From positions 1 through 16,959 of the forward strand of contig DATBFX010000594.1 of the NCBI GenBank assembly GCA_036558305.1: a stretch of DNA of 16,959 nucleotides, in the 5' to 3' direction. The notes below the pieces were generated by a model, which was given only the letters and a program-made list of their open reading frames with translations, did no database searches and had not been told where the DNA came from. This DNA is from DATBFX01 sp036558305 (GTDB lineage: Bacteria; Chloroflexota; Chloroflexia; Thermomicrobiales; UBA6265). The translations under genes were made by a program, and so were the position numbers. Shown piece after piece: positions 1 to 6,721 of the stretch. How positions within the stretch are numbered: position 1 is the first letter of the stretch; each line of letters opens with the position of its first letter.

Positions 1-17
1 AGGAGGGCGCGGCGCAT
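1..17 (-). CDS. 5' end of a minus-strand gene cut by the left edge
   Basis: Only six codons are visible, reading MRRALL from an ATG at 17-15. The start is supported by an AAAGGA Shine-Dalgarno at 31-26 with 8 bases spacing, and by a good promoter at 93-121 on the same strand. The basic then hydrophobic beginning would suit a signal peptide, but six residues cannot prove that. The product is unknown. It could also be a chance ATG behind a chance ribosome site. Confidence 0.4.
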
Positions 18-92
18 GGGCTGAGTCCTTTCGTCGGCGAACGTCTGGTCCGGCCGTTGACGTCATCCGCGGGTCGAACGCAGTGCTCTCGC

Positions 93-121
93 ACGATAGC
101 GGAAGGGCGTAGGGAGGTCAA
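93..121 (-). promoter_or_regulatory. Sigma70-type promoter for the gene leaving the left edge
   Basis: Read on the minus strand, TTGACC (121-116) is followed by exactly 17 bases and then TATCGT (98-93). The first box matches the -35 consensus at five of six positions and the second matches the -10 consensus at four of six. It would start transcription near 86, giving a leader of about 70 bases before the ATG at 17. Confidence 0.5.
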
Positions 122-516
122 CGCTTCTACGGGGCGCCTGACCACGCACTCACCGGCCGGAAGCAGATGGTGGCCGCTTCAGCGTGCTTGATTTCGCCGC
201 CGAGCCCTCTTCGGAACCTGCCTGAACCGATCCGCGCGGCGCGAGAAAGGGATTCGGCGTGACCGCTTCCGCGACGACGACGCCCCGACCGACGCATCGA
301 CCTGGCGCCGGACCAACCCGACTGTCCCATCCGTCCGAGGTTCCCGATCCGGCACCTTCGTTCCCGCGGCGGACGGCGACGACACCGACACCCCGATGCT
401 GCTCTGTGGAATGCGACGGCGGCGCCTGCACGTGAGCCGGTGACCGTCGATCCGACGACGAAGCGCGCGACCTCCAATAGCCGCGGTCGGGTGTCCCTCC
501 CCCGCCCGGTCTCGCC
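122..516. other. Non-coding stretch without recognised features
   Basis: About 395 bases between the promoter above and the stop of the small minus-strand gene at 517. Open frames here are arginine-rich and overlap one another on the same strand in different frames, as expected of random GC-rich DNA. None has a ribosome site or a recognisable fold. I see no RNA gene, repeat or terminator. Confidence 0.5.
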
Positions 517-834
517 TCACTCGTGGGACGGCGTCCTCGCCAGCCCGGACGACCAGGCCGCGGCCCGGACGAGATCGGCCAATTCATCGTCCCGCCAGTG
601 ACCCTCGTGGGGACGCTTGAGGAAGTACTGCGTCACGTAGTGGCTATCGGGACTCCAGGAGGCGGTCACCGACACCAGTTCCCACTCCTTGCTGCCCAAC
701 GCCCCCAGCACGAACGGGAGCGCCGCCGCGGGGGCGTCGTGGTGTGCCACGTGCTCCGCATTGGCGTAGTGGACCTCGATCTTCTCCCGCCCACCGTCCT
801 GGGTGATCGTGGCGTATTCCCACCCTTTCGCCAT
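517..834 (-). CDS. Small DUF4177-like protein of unknown function (105 aa)
   Basis: The protein starts MAKGWEYATITQ and contains GSKEWELVSV (about residues 47-56) and QYFLKRPHEGHW (about 69-80). This pattern, a WEY strand, then an LGxxxWELVSV strand, then a YFLKRP strand, is typical of small DUF4177-type proteins whose role is not known. The frame stays open up to 1203, but the upstream part is low-complexity and unlike a protein. The ATG at 834 has GGGAGG (850-845) 10 bases before it, so I choose that start. There is no signal peptide or membrane segment, so it is probably cytoplasmic. It stands alone, with 390 bases of non-coding DNA before it. The family call is from pattern memory; that the gene is real is more certain than its name. 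Confidence 0.75.
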   Translation of the reverse strand: MAKGWEYATITQDGGREKIEVHYANAEHVAHHDAPAAALPFVLGALGSKEWELVSVTASWSPDSHYVTQYFLKRPHEGHWRDDELADLVRAAAWSSGLARTPSHE

Positions 835-1224
835 GCTGCGCCGTCCTCCCCATTGCGCCGTCGCCCTCCGGTGCGCTCGACCGGTTCGTGACCGAACAGG
901 CGACCTCGGCATCGTGAGGGAGCGGGGGGAGTAGTGGCATCGGCCAAAGGGCGCAATCGGCGGTGCTTCCTGATCGCCGCCTCGGCTTGCACGTCGACGC
1001 TGGAAACCATCGCCGCTGGCCGGCCCAACTGTAATGTCGACGCAGACCGGCAGCGCCTTCCCCTGATCGTCCATGGCCAGGCTCAGAAGCGCAACCTTCT
1101 TCGCGACCGCTCGCCCCTGTGTCGCCCCATCGACGGCCGGTGGCGCGTCAGCGACATGACCGGCCGCGGCGGCGTCCTTGCGGTGGTCCGTCGGGGCCGT
1201 CAAACCACGCCGGGCGGCGCCCCC
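835..1224. other. Intergenic stretch, possibly degraded coding sequence
   Basis: 390 bases lie between the start of the small gene at 834 and the stop of the DUF1801 gene at 1225. A minus-strand frame is open through it up to 1203 but has no ribosome site and no recognisable domain. One segment (roughly 1027-1083) reads as LSLAMDDQGKALPVCVDITV, faintly like the DxxG strand of a DDE transposase. That is too weak to call. It must contain the promoter of the 517-834 gene, but no clear -35/-10 pair is visible. Confidence 0.4.
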
Positions 1225-1707
1225 TCAGCTCACCGCGTTTTTCACGAGCGCGCCGATCCTTGCCTCGGTGGCGGCGGTCAACCCCGTCAGCGCGAAGGCG
1301 GTCGGCCACATCGCGCCGTCGTCGAGGTGCGCCGCGTCGCCGAAGCCGAGCGTCGCGTACCGCGTCTTGAACTTCTCCGCGCTTTGGAAGAAGCAGACGA
1401 CCTTGCCGTCCTTGGCATACGCGGGCATCCCGTACCAGAGCCGCGGCGCGAGGGCCGGCGCGCTGGCCGTGATGAGCGCATGGAGCCGCTCGCCCAGGGC
1501 GCGATCCGGTTCCGGCATCTCGGCGATCTTCGCCAGCACGGCGCGTTCCCCGTCCGCCTTGTCCGCGCGCGGGCCGCGGCGCGCGGTCGCCCTCACCTCT
1601 TCGGCGCGCTCCTTCATCGCGGCGCGTTCCTCGGCCGTGAATCCCCCCGACCGCCGCGGTTCGACCGCGGTGGTGCCCTCGGTGGCCTTCTCGTCGCCTT
1701 CTGGCAT
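1225..1707 (-). CDS. DUF1801 (YdhG-like) protein, 160 aa
   Basis: A close textual match to a widespread DUF1801 subgroup. It has a charged N-terminal extension, then FTAEERAAMKERAEEV (23-38), then the domain with EMPEPDRALGERLHALI (63-79), WYGMPAYAKDGKVVCFFQSA (91-110) and KFKTRYATLGF (112-122), ending ARIGALVKNAVS. Family members have the YdhG/CyaY-like fold; their function is not established, though binding of a small ligand or iron has been suggested. The frame extends upstream to 1893, but the ATG at 1707 has AAGGAG (1720-1715) with 7 bases spacing and gives the usual family N-terminus. No signal peptide is present. It is transcribed away from the plus-strand cluster, with about 600 bases between. 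Whole length and all family motifs are present, so the gene looks intact. Confidence 0.88.
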   Translation of the reverse strand: MPEGDEKATEGTTAVEPRRSGGFTAEERAAMKERAEEVRATARRGPRADKADGERAVLAKIAEMPEPDRALGERLHALITASAPALAPRLWYGMPAYAKDGKVVCFFQSAEKFKTRYATLGFGDAAHLDDGAMWPTAFALTGLTAATEARIGALVKNAVS

Positions 1708-1778
1708 TCGGGATCTCCTTTCTATTGGCGTTACCCGCATACGCGCGTCAAGGACGTCGTGGCGGGGTGTGCGACGAG

Positions 1779-1807
1779 ACTGTACCGGTTCCGTTGAGGC
1801 ATGACCA
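1779..1807 (-). promoter_or_regulatory. Possible promoter of the DUF1801 gene
   Basis: On the minus strand TGGTCA (1807-1802), 17 bases, then TACAGT (1784-1779). Each box matches the sigma70 consensus at four of six positions. The leader before the ATG at 1707 would be about 65 bases. A pair of this quality can arise by chance. Confidence 0.25.
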
Positions 1808-2286
1808 CGCACTTGGGCAGACGTGACCCACCACCTAGCCCCCGTCGAGCAGTCGCTCGCACGTGCCTCATTCAGCACGTCACTGGGTAGCAAGGTACTC
1901 GATCGTGCCCAGCGATTCCCGGTGCGAATGCATTTACCAGCACATTCCTAACCATTGGGAGAGAGGCGATGGCCGGGACGAGCGATCGGTCGTGCTCGGC
2001 AGCGCAGCGTCCATGCCGCGGCGCGCCGGCCAGCCCTTACGTCGCGGCACATACACATCGCAATGCGACTTTGGCACGCGCTCTGCGGATTCCGGAGACT
2101 GTCAGACGGCCCTCGGGTTTCCTGGTGGAAAGGCGCGAACCGGGCAAACGAACGTTACCGGTGCGGCTGGGACGAATGGCAAGAGCCGGGCGGAGAAACA
2201 CGGTCTCGTGTTGGCCGCCGGTACGGCGGAGCGATGCCTTGATAAGCAGCGCACGTTTCGTACGGAATTGGTGAGAGTCGGGATCC
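1808..2286. other. Non-coding divergent region before the plus-strand cluster
   Basis: About 480 bases between the DUF1801 promoter region and the glycosyltransferase ribosome site. A plus-strand frame is open here from 1863 in phase with the glycosyltransferase, but its translation is low-complexity and lies before a strong ribosome site. The stretch is somewhat less GC-rich than its surroundings, as expected of a control region. It contains a 6-base inverted repeat (ACGTGC at 1861-1866, GCACGT at 1875-1880) that could be an operator or chance. I could not find a convincing promoter for the downstream cluster; TTGATA near 2240 has no good partner. Confidence 0.4.
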
Positions 2287-2294
2287 AAAGGAGG
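2287..2294 (+). promoter_or_regulatory. Strong Shine-Dalgarno fixing the glycosyltransferase start
   Basis: AAAGGAGG lies 9 bases before GTG 2304. It decides this GTG as the start rather than the upstream in-frame codons, and it places the N-terminal strand RIAMVAPL exactly where GT4 proteins begin. Confidence 0.8.
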
Positions 2295-2303
2295 AAGCCG
2301 AGC

Positions 2304-3467
2304 GTGCGCATCGCCATGGTCGCTCCGTTGATCGAGTCGGTTCCGCCCGTGCACTACGGCGGCACCGAGCGCGTCGTCTCGGTGCTGACCGAGGAGCTGG
2401 TGCGGCGCGGGCACGACGTCACGCTCTTCGCCAGCGGCGATTCCCGGACGGCGGCCGCGCTCGTGCCTTGCGCCGCCCGCGGTCTCCGTCTCGACGGCAC
2501 CTGCCGCGACTACCTCGCCGCCTCCATGTCGCAATTGCGGACCGTCTACCGCCGGGCCGGCGACTTCGACGTGATCCACAACCACTCCGACTACCCGGCA
2601 TTCCCTTTCGCGGTCGCCTGCCCCCGGGTGCCGACGGTAACGACGGCGCACGGTCGGCTCGACCTGCCGGAAGTGCAACAAGCCTATCGCGCCTTCGGCG
2701 AACTGCCGCTGGTCGCGATCAGCAATGCGCAACGCGCCACCCTGACCGGCGTCAACTGGTTGGCGACCGTCTACCACGGGATCGAATTCGGACACTACCG
2801 ATTCCACCCCGACCGTGGCGACTACCTCGTCTTTCTCGGCCGGATCTGTCCCGAGAAACGACCCGACCGTGCCATCGAGATCGCCCGCGAGACCGGCCGG
2901 CGACTTGTCATCGCCGCCAAGGTCGACCCGGTCGACCGGTCGTATTACGAGCACGCGATCGCACCGCTGATCGCCCAACACCGCCACCTCGTCGAGTACG
3001 TCGGCGAAGTGAACGACGAAGAGAAGGACGCCCTGCTCGGCGGTGCCTACGCCTACCTCTTCCCGATCGACTGGCCGGAACCGTTCGGCCTGACGATGGC
3101 CGAGGCGATGGCGACCGGGACGCCGGTCGTCGCCTTGCGCGCGGGATCGGCGCCGGAGGTGGTCGAGGACGGCGTCACCGGCTTTGTCCGCGATTCGCTC
3201 ACCGGCATGATCGCCGCGATCGATCGGATTAAGGAGATCGATCGCCGTGCCTGCCGGGCGCGGGCCGAGCGGCTGTTCTCGCCCGCGGCGATGGCCGACG
3301 GATACGAACGGGTCTACTCCGCGCTGGCGTCTGGCTCGGTTGCGACGGTGGCAGCGAAATCGCTTGTGTTGTCACCGGACGGTCACGGTCCGGTCCTCGC
3401 CGGCCGGACCGCGGGCGCGGCAGGGCCGTGGGATGCCGACGCCGTCGCCGCGCAACCGGGCGCCTGA
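2304..3467 (+). CDS. GT4-family (GT-B fold) glycosyltransferase, 387 aa
   Basis: The N-terminal Rossmann half starts RIAMVAPLIESVPPVHYGG (2-20), with the glycine-rich turn before TERVVSVLTEELVRRGHDVTL. DVIHNHSDYPAF (89-100) and TTAHGRL (113-119) follow. The C-terminal donor-binding half has VFLGRICPEKRPDRAIEIA (176-194) and the EX7E motif E259/E267 in PEPFGLTMAEAMATGTPVVA, then GSAPEVVEDGVTGF. It transfers a sugar from an activated donor to an unknown acceptor, with retention of configuration as is typical of GT4. The GTG start is fixed by the ribosome site before it. Residues after about 345 (Ala/Gly/Asp-rich tail) are not part of the fold. It is cytoplasmic, with no signal peptide. The next gene starts 18 bases downstream, so the two are co-transcribed. 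Similar proteins often sit beside glucan-processing genes, which fits the debranching enzyme at the far end of this cluster. Confidence 0.9.
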   Translation: MRIAMVAPLIESVPPVHYGGTERVVSVLTEELVRRGHDVTLFASGDSRTAAALVPCAARGLRLDGTCRDYLAASMSQLRTVYRRAGDFDVIHNHSDYPAFPFAVACPRVPTVTTAHGRLDLPEVQQAYRAFGELPLVAISNAQRATLTGVNWLATVYHGIEFGHYRFHPDRGDYLVFLGRICPEKRPDRAIEIARETGRRLVIAAKVDPVDRSYYEHAIAPLIAQHRHLVEYVGEVNDEEKDALLGGAYAYLFPIDWPEPFGLTMAEAMATGTPVVALRAGSAPEVVEDGVTGFVRDSLTGMIAAIDRIKEIDRRACRARAERLFSPAAMADGYERVYSALASGSVATVAAKSLVLSPDGHGPVLAGRTAGAAGPWDADAVAAQPGA

Positions 3468-3485
3468 GCGAAAGGGGTAACCACG

Positions 3486-5240
3486 ATGGCAGAAGACACC
3501 GCCGGTCTGTTGGTCGAACGGCTCCTCGATTGGGGCGTCGAGACGATCTTCGGCTTGCCGGGGGACGGGATCAACGGCATCTTCGAAGCGCTGCGCACCC
3601 ACCAGGACAAACTCCGGTTCGTCCAGGTCCGCCACGAGGAGGCGGCGGCGTTCGCTGCCTGCGGTTACGCCAAGTACACCGGCCGCCTCGGTGTCTGCCT
3701 GGCGACCTCGGGTCCCGGCGGTATCCACCTCCTCAACGGTCTCTACGACGCCAAGTGCGATGGGCAGCCCGTGCTGGCGATCACCGGTCACACCTTCCAC
3801 GACCTGATCGGGACCCACTACCAGCAGGACGTCGACCTCGACAAACTCTTCGCCGACGTCGCCGCCTACAACGAGCGGGTGATGGGACCGGCCCACGTCG
3901 GCAACGCCGTCGACGAGGCGATCAAAACGGCCCTCGCCCAGCGAACGGTCGCCCACCTGACGATCCCCAAGGACATCCAGGAGTGGACGACGCCGAACGG
4001 TCACCGCTCCAAAGCGAATATCCCTGAACACAGCGCCGATCTCTTCGCCCCGGCGCGACCGCTGCCCAGCGACGCCGAGTTGCAGGAGGCGGCGCGTCTG
4101 ATCAACGCCGGGACGAAGGTCGCCATCCTTGCCGGCCGTGGCTGCCTGGACGCGCGGGAGGAAGTACTCGCGCTGGCGGAGAAGGTCGGCGCTCCGATCG
4201 TCAAACCGCTCCTCGGCAAGGCGGTCGTTCCCGACGACAGTCCCTACACGACCGGCGGCATCGGCCTGCTCGGCACGGCTCCCTCGCAGGACGCGCTGAC
4301 CGAGTGCGATACCCTCATCATCGCCGGCAGTTCCTTCCCCTACATCGAGTTCTATCCGAAACCCGGCGCCGCCAGGGGGGTCCAGATCGACCTCGATCCG
4401 ACCCGGATCGGTCTGCGCCATCCGGCCGATGTCGGTCTGGTCGGCGACTGCGCGGCGGTACTGCGCGCGCTCCTGCCGTTGATCGAACGCAAGGACGATC
4501 GATCGTTCCTGGAAAAGGCACAGCAACGGATGACGTCGTGGCGGCAACTGACCGAGGAGCGCGGGAGGCGGACCGACGTACCGATGAAACCGCAGGTGGT
4601 GACCTACCACCTCAACAAACTGCTCGCCCGCGACGCGATCGTTTCCTCCGACAGCGGCACGATCGCGACCTGGTCGGCCCGCTACATCGACGTCCGCGGC
4701 GACATGCAGTTTTCCCTTTCCGGCTCGCTGGCGACGATGGCGAACGGACTGCCCTACAGCGTCGGCGCCCAGGTCGCCTACCCGAACCGCCAGGTCGTCT
4801 GCGTCGTCGGCGACGGAGGATTCACGATGCTGATGGGCGAGGTGGCGACGCTGGTCAAATACGACCTGCCCGTCAAGGTGATCATCATCAAGAACAACGT
4901 CCTCGGCCAGATCAAGTGGGAACAGATGGTCTTCAACGCCAACCCGCAGTACGGCGTCGAGCTGCAACCGATCGACTTCGCCGCCTACGCCAAAGCGTGC
5001 GGCGCCGCCGGCTACACGATCGAGGACCCGAACGAGTGCGAAGCGACCCTGCGCGAGGCGCTCGCCCACCCCGGACCGGCGGTGGTCCAGGCGGTCGTCG
5101 ACCCGAACGAACCGCCGATGCCGGGCAAGATCACGACCGAGCAGGCGATTAATTTCGGCAAGTCGCTGGCGAAGGGCGAAAAAGACCGCTTCGACATCCT
5201 CAAGACCGTGCTCAAGGACAAGGTGCGGGAGGTCGTCTAG
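3486..5240 (+). CDS. ThDP-dependent enzyme of the pyruvate oxidase/PoxB type, 584 aa
   Basis: Three-domain ThDP enzyme of full length. The Pyr domain (about 1-170) has FGLPGDGINGIFEAL (22-36) and the catalytic Glu51 in VRHEEAAAF, then ATSGPGGIHLLNGLYDA (73-89). The central domain (about 190-335) contains the NAGTKVAILAGRG and AGSSFPYIEFYP segments. The PP domain has the ThDP/Mg motif from GDG 442-444 to NN 470-471. The family oxidatively decarboxylates a 2-oxo acid; in PoxB, pyruvate goes to acetate with electrons passed to quinone through FAD. The C-terminal helix (about 558-584, KSLAKGEKDRFDILKTVLK then DKVREVV) is amphipathic and could be the lipid-binding segment of PoxB-like enzymes. The ATG follows AAAGGGGT at a normal distance. 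The stop TAG abuts the ATG of the next gene. Substrate is not provable from sequence: acetolactate synthase or another 2-oxo-acid decarboxylase remain possible. Confidence 0.88.
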   Translation: MAEDTAGLLVERLLDWGVETIFGLPGDGINGIFEALRTHQDKLRFVQVRHEEAAAFAACGYAKYTGRLGVCLATSGPGGIHLLNGLYDAKCDGQPVLAITGHTFHDLIGTHYQQDVDLDKLFADVAAYNERVMGPAHVGNAVDEAIKTALAQRTVAHLTIPKDIQEWTTPNGHRSKANIPEHSADLFAPARPLPSDAELQEAARLINAGTKVAILAGRGCLDAREEVLALAEKVGAPIVKPLLGKAVVPDDSPYTTGGIGLLGTAPSQDALTECDTLIIAGSSFPYIEFYPKPGAARGVQIDLDPTRIGLRHPADVGLVGDCAAVLRALLPLIERKDDRSFLEKAQQRMTSWRQLTEERGRRTDVPMKPQVVTYHLNKLLARDAIVSSDSGTIATWSARYIDVRGDMQFSLSGSLATMANGLPYSVGAQVAYPNRQVVCVVGDGGFTMLMGEVATLVKYDLPVKVIIIKNNVLGQIKWEQMVFNANPQYGVELQPIDFAAYAKACGAAGYTIEDPNECEATLREALAHPGPAVVQAVVDPNEPPMPGKITTEQAINFGKSLAKGEKDRFDILKTVLKDKVREVV

Positions 5241-6347
5241 ATGGTCCGCTCCTGCGCCGCGCCGATCGAGCGGCTCGCCGTCTCCGCCTACACGATCCCG
5301 ACCGACGGGCCGGAGGCGGACGGCACGGCGCAGTGGGACGCGACGACGCTGGTCCTGGTCGAAGCCACGGCCGGCGGGAAACGCGGGTTCGGGTTCACCT
5401 ATGCCGACGCCAGCGCCGCCCGAATCGTCGAGTCTCCGCTGAAGGACGCCGTCGTCGGCTGCAACGCGATGGACGTGCCGGGGGCCTGGGAGGCGATGGT
5501 CCGCGCGGTCCGCAATCAGGGGCGTCCCGGCGTCTGCTCGATGGCGATCGCCGCCGTCGACGCCGCACTCTGGGATCTCAAAGCCAAACTCCTCGACCTT
5601 TCGCTCGTGGCGCTGCTCGGCGCGGTCCGCGACGCCGTCCCCGTCTACGGCAGCGGCGGGTTCACGACCTACCCGGTCGCGCGACTCCAGGAGCAGCTCG
5701 GCGGCTGGGTGGCGGACGGGATCGGGATGGTGAAGATGAAGATCGGCACGCGTCCCGAAGCCGATCTCGACCGGGTCCGGGCTGCCCGCGCCGCGATCGG
5801 GCCGGCTGCCCAACTCTTCGTCGATGCAAACGGGGCGTACGCGCGCAAGCAAGCGCTGGCCTTCGCCGAGGCGTTTGCCGAGTTGGGCGTCAGTTGGTTC
5901 GAGGAACCGGTTTCCTCCGACGACCTCGCCGGACTGCGGTTGCTGCGCGACCGTGCTCCGGCCGGGATGGAGATCGCCGCCGGCGAGTACGGATTCGACC
6001 TCTGGTATTTCCGCCGTATGCTCGAGGCGGAAGCGGTCGACGTGCTCCAGGCCGACGCCTCCCGCTGCGCCGGGATCACCGGCTTCCTGCGGGTGAACGC
6101 CCTCTGCGAGGCACGGTCGCTGCCGCTCTCGGCGCACACGAGCCCATCGCTGCATGTTCATCCCTGCTGCGCGCTGCCCCAACTCCGGCACCTGGAGTAC
6201 TTCTACGACCACGCACGGATCGAGTGGATGCTGTTCGACGGAGCGTTGCAACCAATCGACGGCGCCTTGCGGCCGGACCGCTCCCGTCCCGGTTTGGGGC
6301 TGGTCTTCAAGCGCCAGGACGCCGAACGCTGGAGGGTCTACCCGTGA
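5241..6347 (+). CDS. Enolase-superfamily, mandelate racemase/sugar-acid dehydratase type, 368 aa
   Basis: The N-terminal capping domain (about 10-125) is followed by the (beta/alpha)7-beta barrel. Visible active-site elements are the KxK pair K165/K167 in VKMKIG, metal ligands D195 (FVDANGAY), E221 (WFEEPV) and E249 (AAGEYG), and on the other face D272 (LQADASR) with H299 (LSAHTSP), the His-Asp dyad of the mandelate-racemase subgroup. All key residues are present, so it should be active, most likely abstracting the alpha proton of a sugar acid and either dehydrating or epimerising it. Substrate cannot be named. The ATG immediately follows the TAG of the previous gene, and GGGAGG (5227-5232) inside that gene gives an 8-base spacing, so translation is coupled. 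The stop overlaps the GTG of the next small gene. Placement beside a PoxB-like enzyme and upstream of a sugar dehydrogenase fits sugar-acid breakdown. Confidence 0.88.
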   Translation: MVRSCAAPIERLAVSAYTIPTDGPEADGTAQWDATTLVLVEATAGGKRGFGFTYADASAARIVESPLKDAVVGCNAMDVPGAWEAMVRAVRNQGRPGVCSMAIAAVDAALWDLKAKLLDLSLVALLGAVRDAVPVYGSGGFTTYPVARLQEQLGGWVADGIGMVKMKIGTRPEADLDRVRAARAAIGPAAQLFVDANGAYARKQALAFAEAFAELGVSWFEEPVSSDDLAGLRLLRDRAPAGMEIAAGEYGFDLWYFRRMLEAEAVDVLQADASRCAGITGFLRVNALCEARSLPLSAHTSPSLHVHPCCALPQLRHLEYFYDHARIEWMLFDGALQPIDGALRPDRSRPGLGLVFKRQDAERWRVYP

Positions 6348-6553
6348 AACACCGGCCGCCGAGTTCGGAAACGATGTTGGAAATCGGAATCGTGGCGACA
6401 ATCGTCGGCTTGGTTGCCGGGATCGGCCTGCTCCTCTCCGGCTGGGCGCTTGGCGGCGCCCGCCGGGTCATCGGCCACCGCCAGTCTGCCCCCTCCTCCG
6501 GCGAGATTTCCGCCTCGCGCCACCTGCACACCGCCGCGGTGTCCGCACGATGA
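6344..6553 (+). CDS. Small single-span membrane protein, 69 aa
   Basis: A short polar start (MKHRPPSSET, with GTG read as Met) is followed by one hydrophobic helix of about 24 residues, from MLEIGIVATIVGLVAGIGLL to about W34. A basic stretch (GARRVIGHR) and a Ser/His-rich tail follow. The helix with positive charges after it suggests a single-span protein with the tail inside. GTG overlaps the previous stop as GTGA, and GGAGGG (6331-6336) lies 7 bases before it, which is the main reason to believe in the gene. ATG 6374 (Met11), just before the helix, is an alternative start without as good a ribosome site. I do not recognise a family. It could help anchor one of the neighbouring oxidases, but that is only position-based. 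Inverted-repeat element 1 begins 17 bases after its stop. Confidence 0.55.
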   Translation: MKHRPPSSETMLEIGIVATIVGLVAGIGLLLSGWALGGARRVIGHRQSAPSSGEISASRHLHTAAVSAR

Positions 6554-6570
6554 CCGCGCCGCGCGCAACC

Positions 6571-6681
6571 CGTCATTCCGAGCTTGTCGAGGAATCTCTT
6601 TCCGATTCCGTCCAATCTGGCAGCGAGAAACGGACGCCTCCGCTGCGCTCCGGGAGATTCCTCGACAAGCTCGGAATGACG
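6571..6681. repeat. Inverted-repeat element 1 (28-bp perfect arms)
   Basis: A perfect 28-base inverted repeat: left arm 6571-6598 starting CGTCATTCCGAGCTTG, right arm 6654-6681 ending CTCGGAATGACG, with 55 bases between. Each arm can also fold on itself through ATTCC/GGAAT. The element lies between two genes and contains no credible ORF. This looks like a dispersed REP-pair or MITE-like element; I recall near-identical CGGAATGAC-type repeats scattered through other bacterial genomes, but no copy number can be seen here. No clear target-site duplication flanks it. As RNA it would form a long stable stem between the small membrane gene and the duplicated membrane gene, and might process or attenuate the transcript. 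Confidence 0.85.
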
Positions 6682-6721
6682 ACGAAGTGGCGACGCAACG
6701 ACATGGAATAAGGCTTCTGCT

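Noticed and set aside
127..587. Overlapping minus-strand open frames before the small gene at 517-834
   Set aside because: They are arginine-rich in several frames at once, without ribosome sites or motifs, and one overlaps the 3' end of a real gene.
1027..1083. Possible transposase relic reading LSLAMDDQGKALPVCVDITV on the minus strand
   Set aside because: Only a vague resemblance to a DDE-strand pattern. No second catalytic motif, terminal repeat or neighbouring remnant was found.
934..1804. Plus-strand open frames of 287 and 208 codons
   Set aside because: They lie opposite the clearly recognised DUF1801 gene and have no known motif.
1863..2303. N-terminal extension of 147 codons on the glycosyltransferase
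   Set aside because: The GT4 fold starts exactly at GTG 2304 behind AAAGGAGG; the upstream translation is not protein-like.
3387..3410. Hairpin GGTCCGG...CCGGACC as a terminator
   Set aside because: It lies inside the glycosyltransferase coding tail, has no T-run, and a co-oriented gene follows 18 bases after the stop.
3372..6401. A 1009-codon open frame on the minus strand
   Set aside because: It is antisense to three well-identified genes, has no ribosome site, and its Asp/Arg/Val-rich translation is what reversed GC-rich codons give.
6682..6721. Promoter between element 1 and the duplicated membrane gene
   Set aside because: No -35/-10 pair with acceptable spacing could be found; only the AAGG ribosome site is visible.
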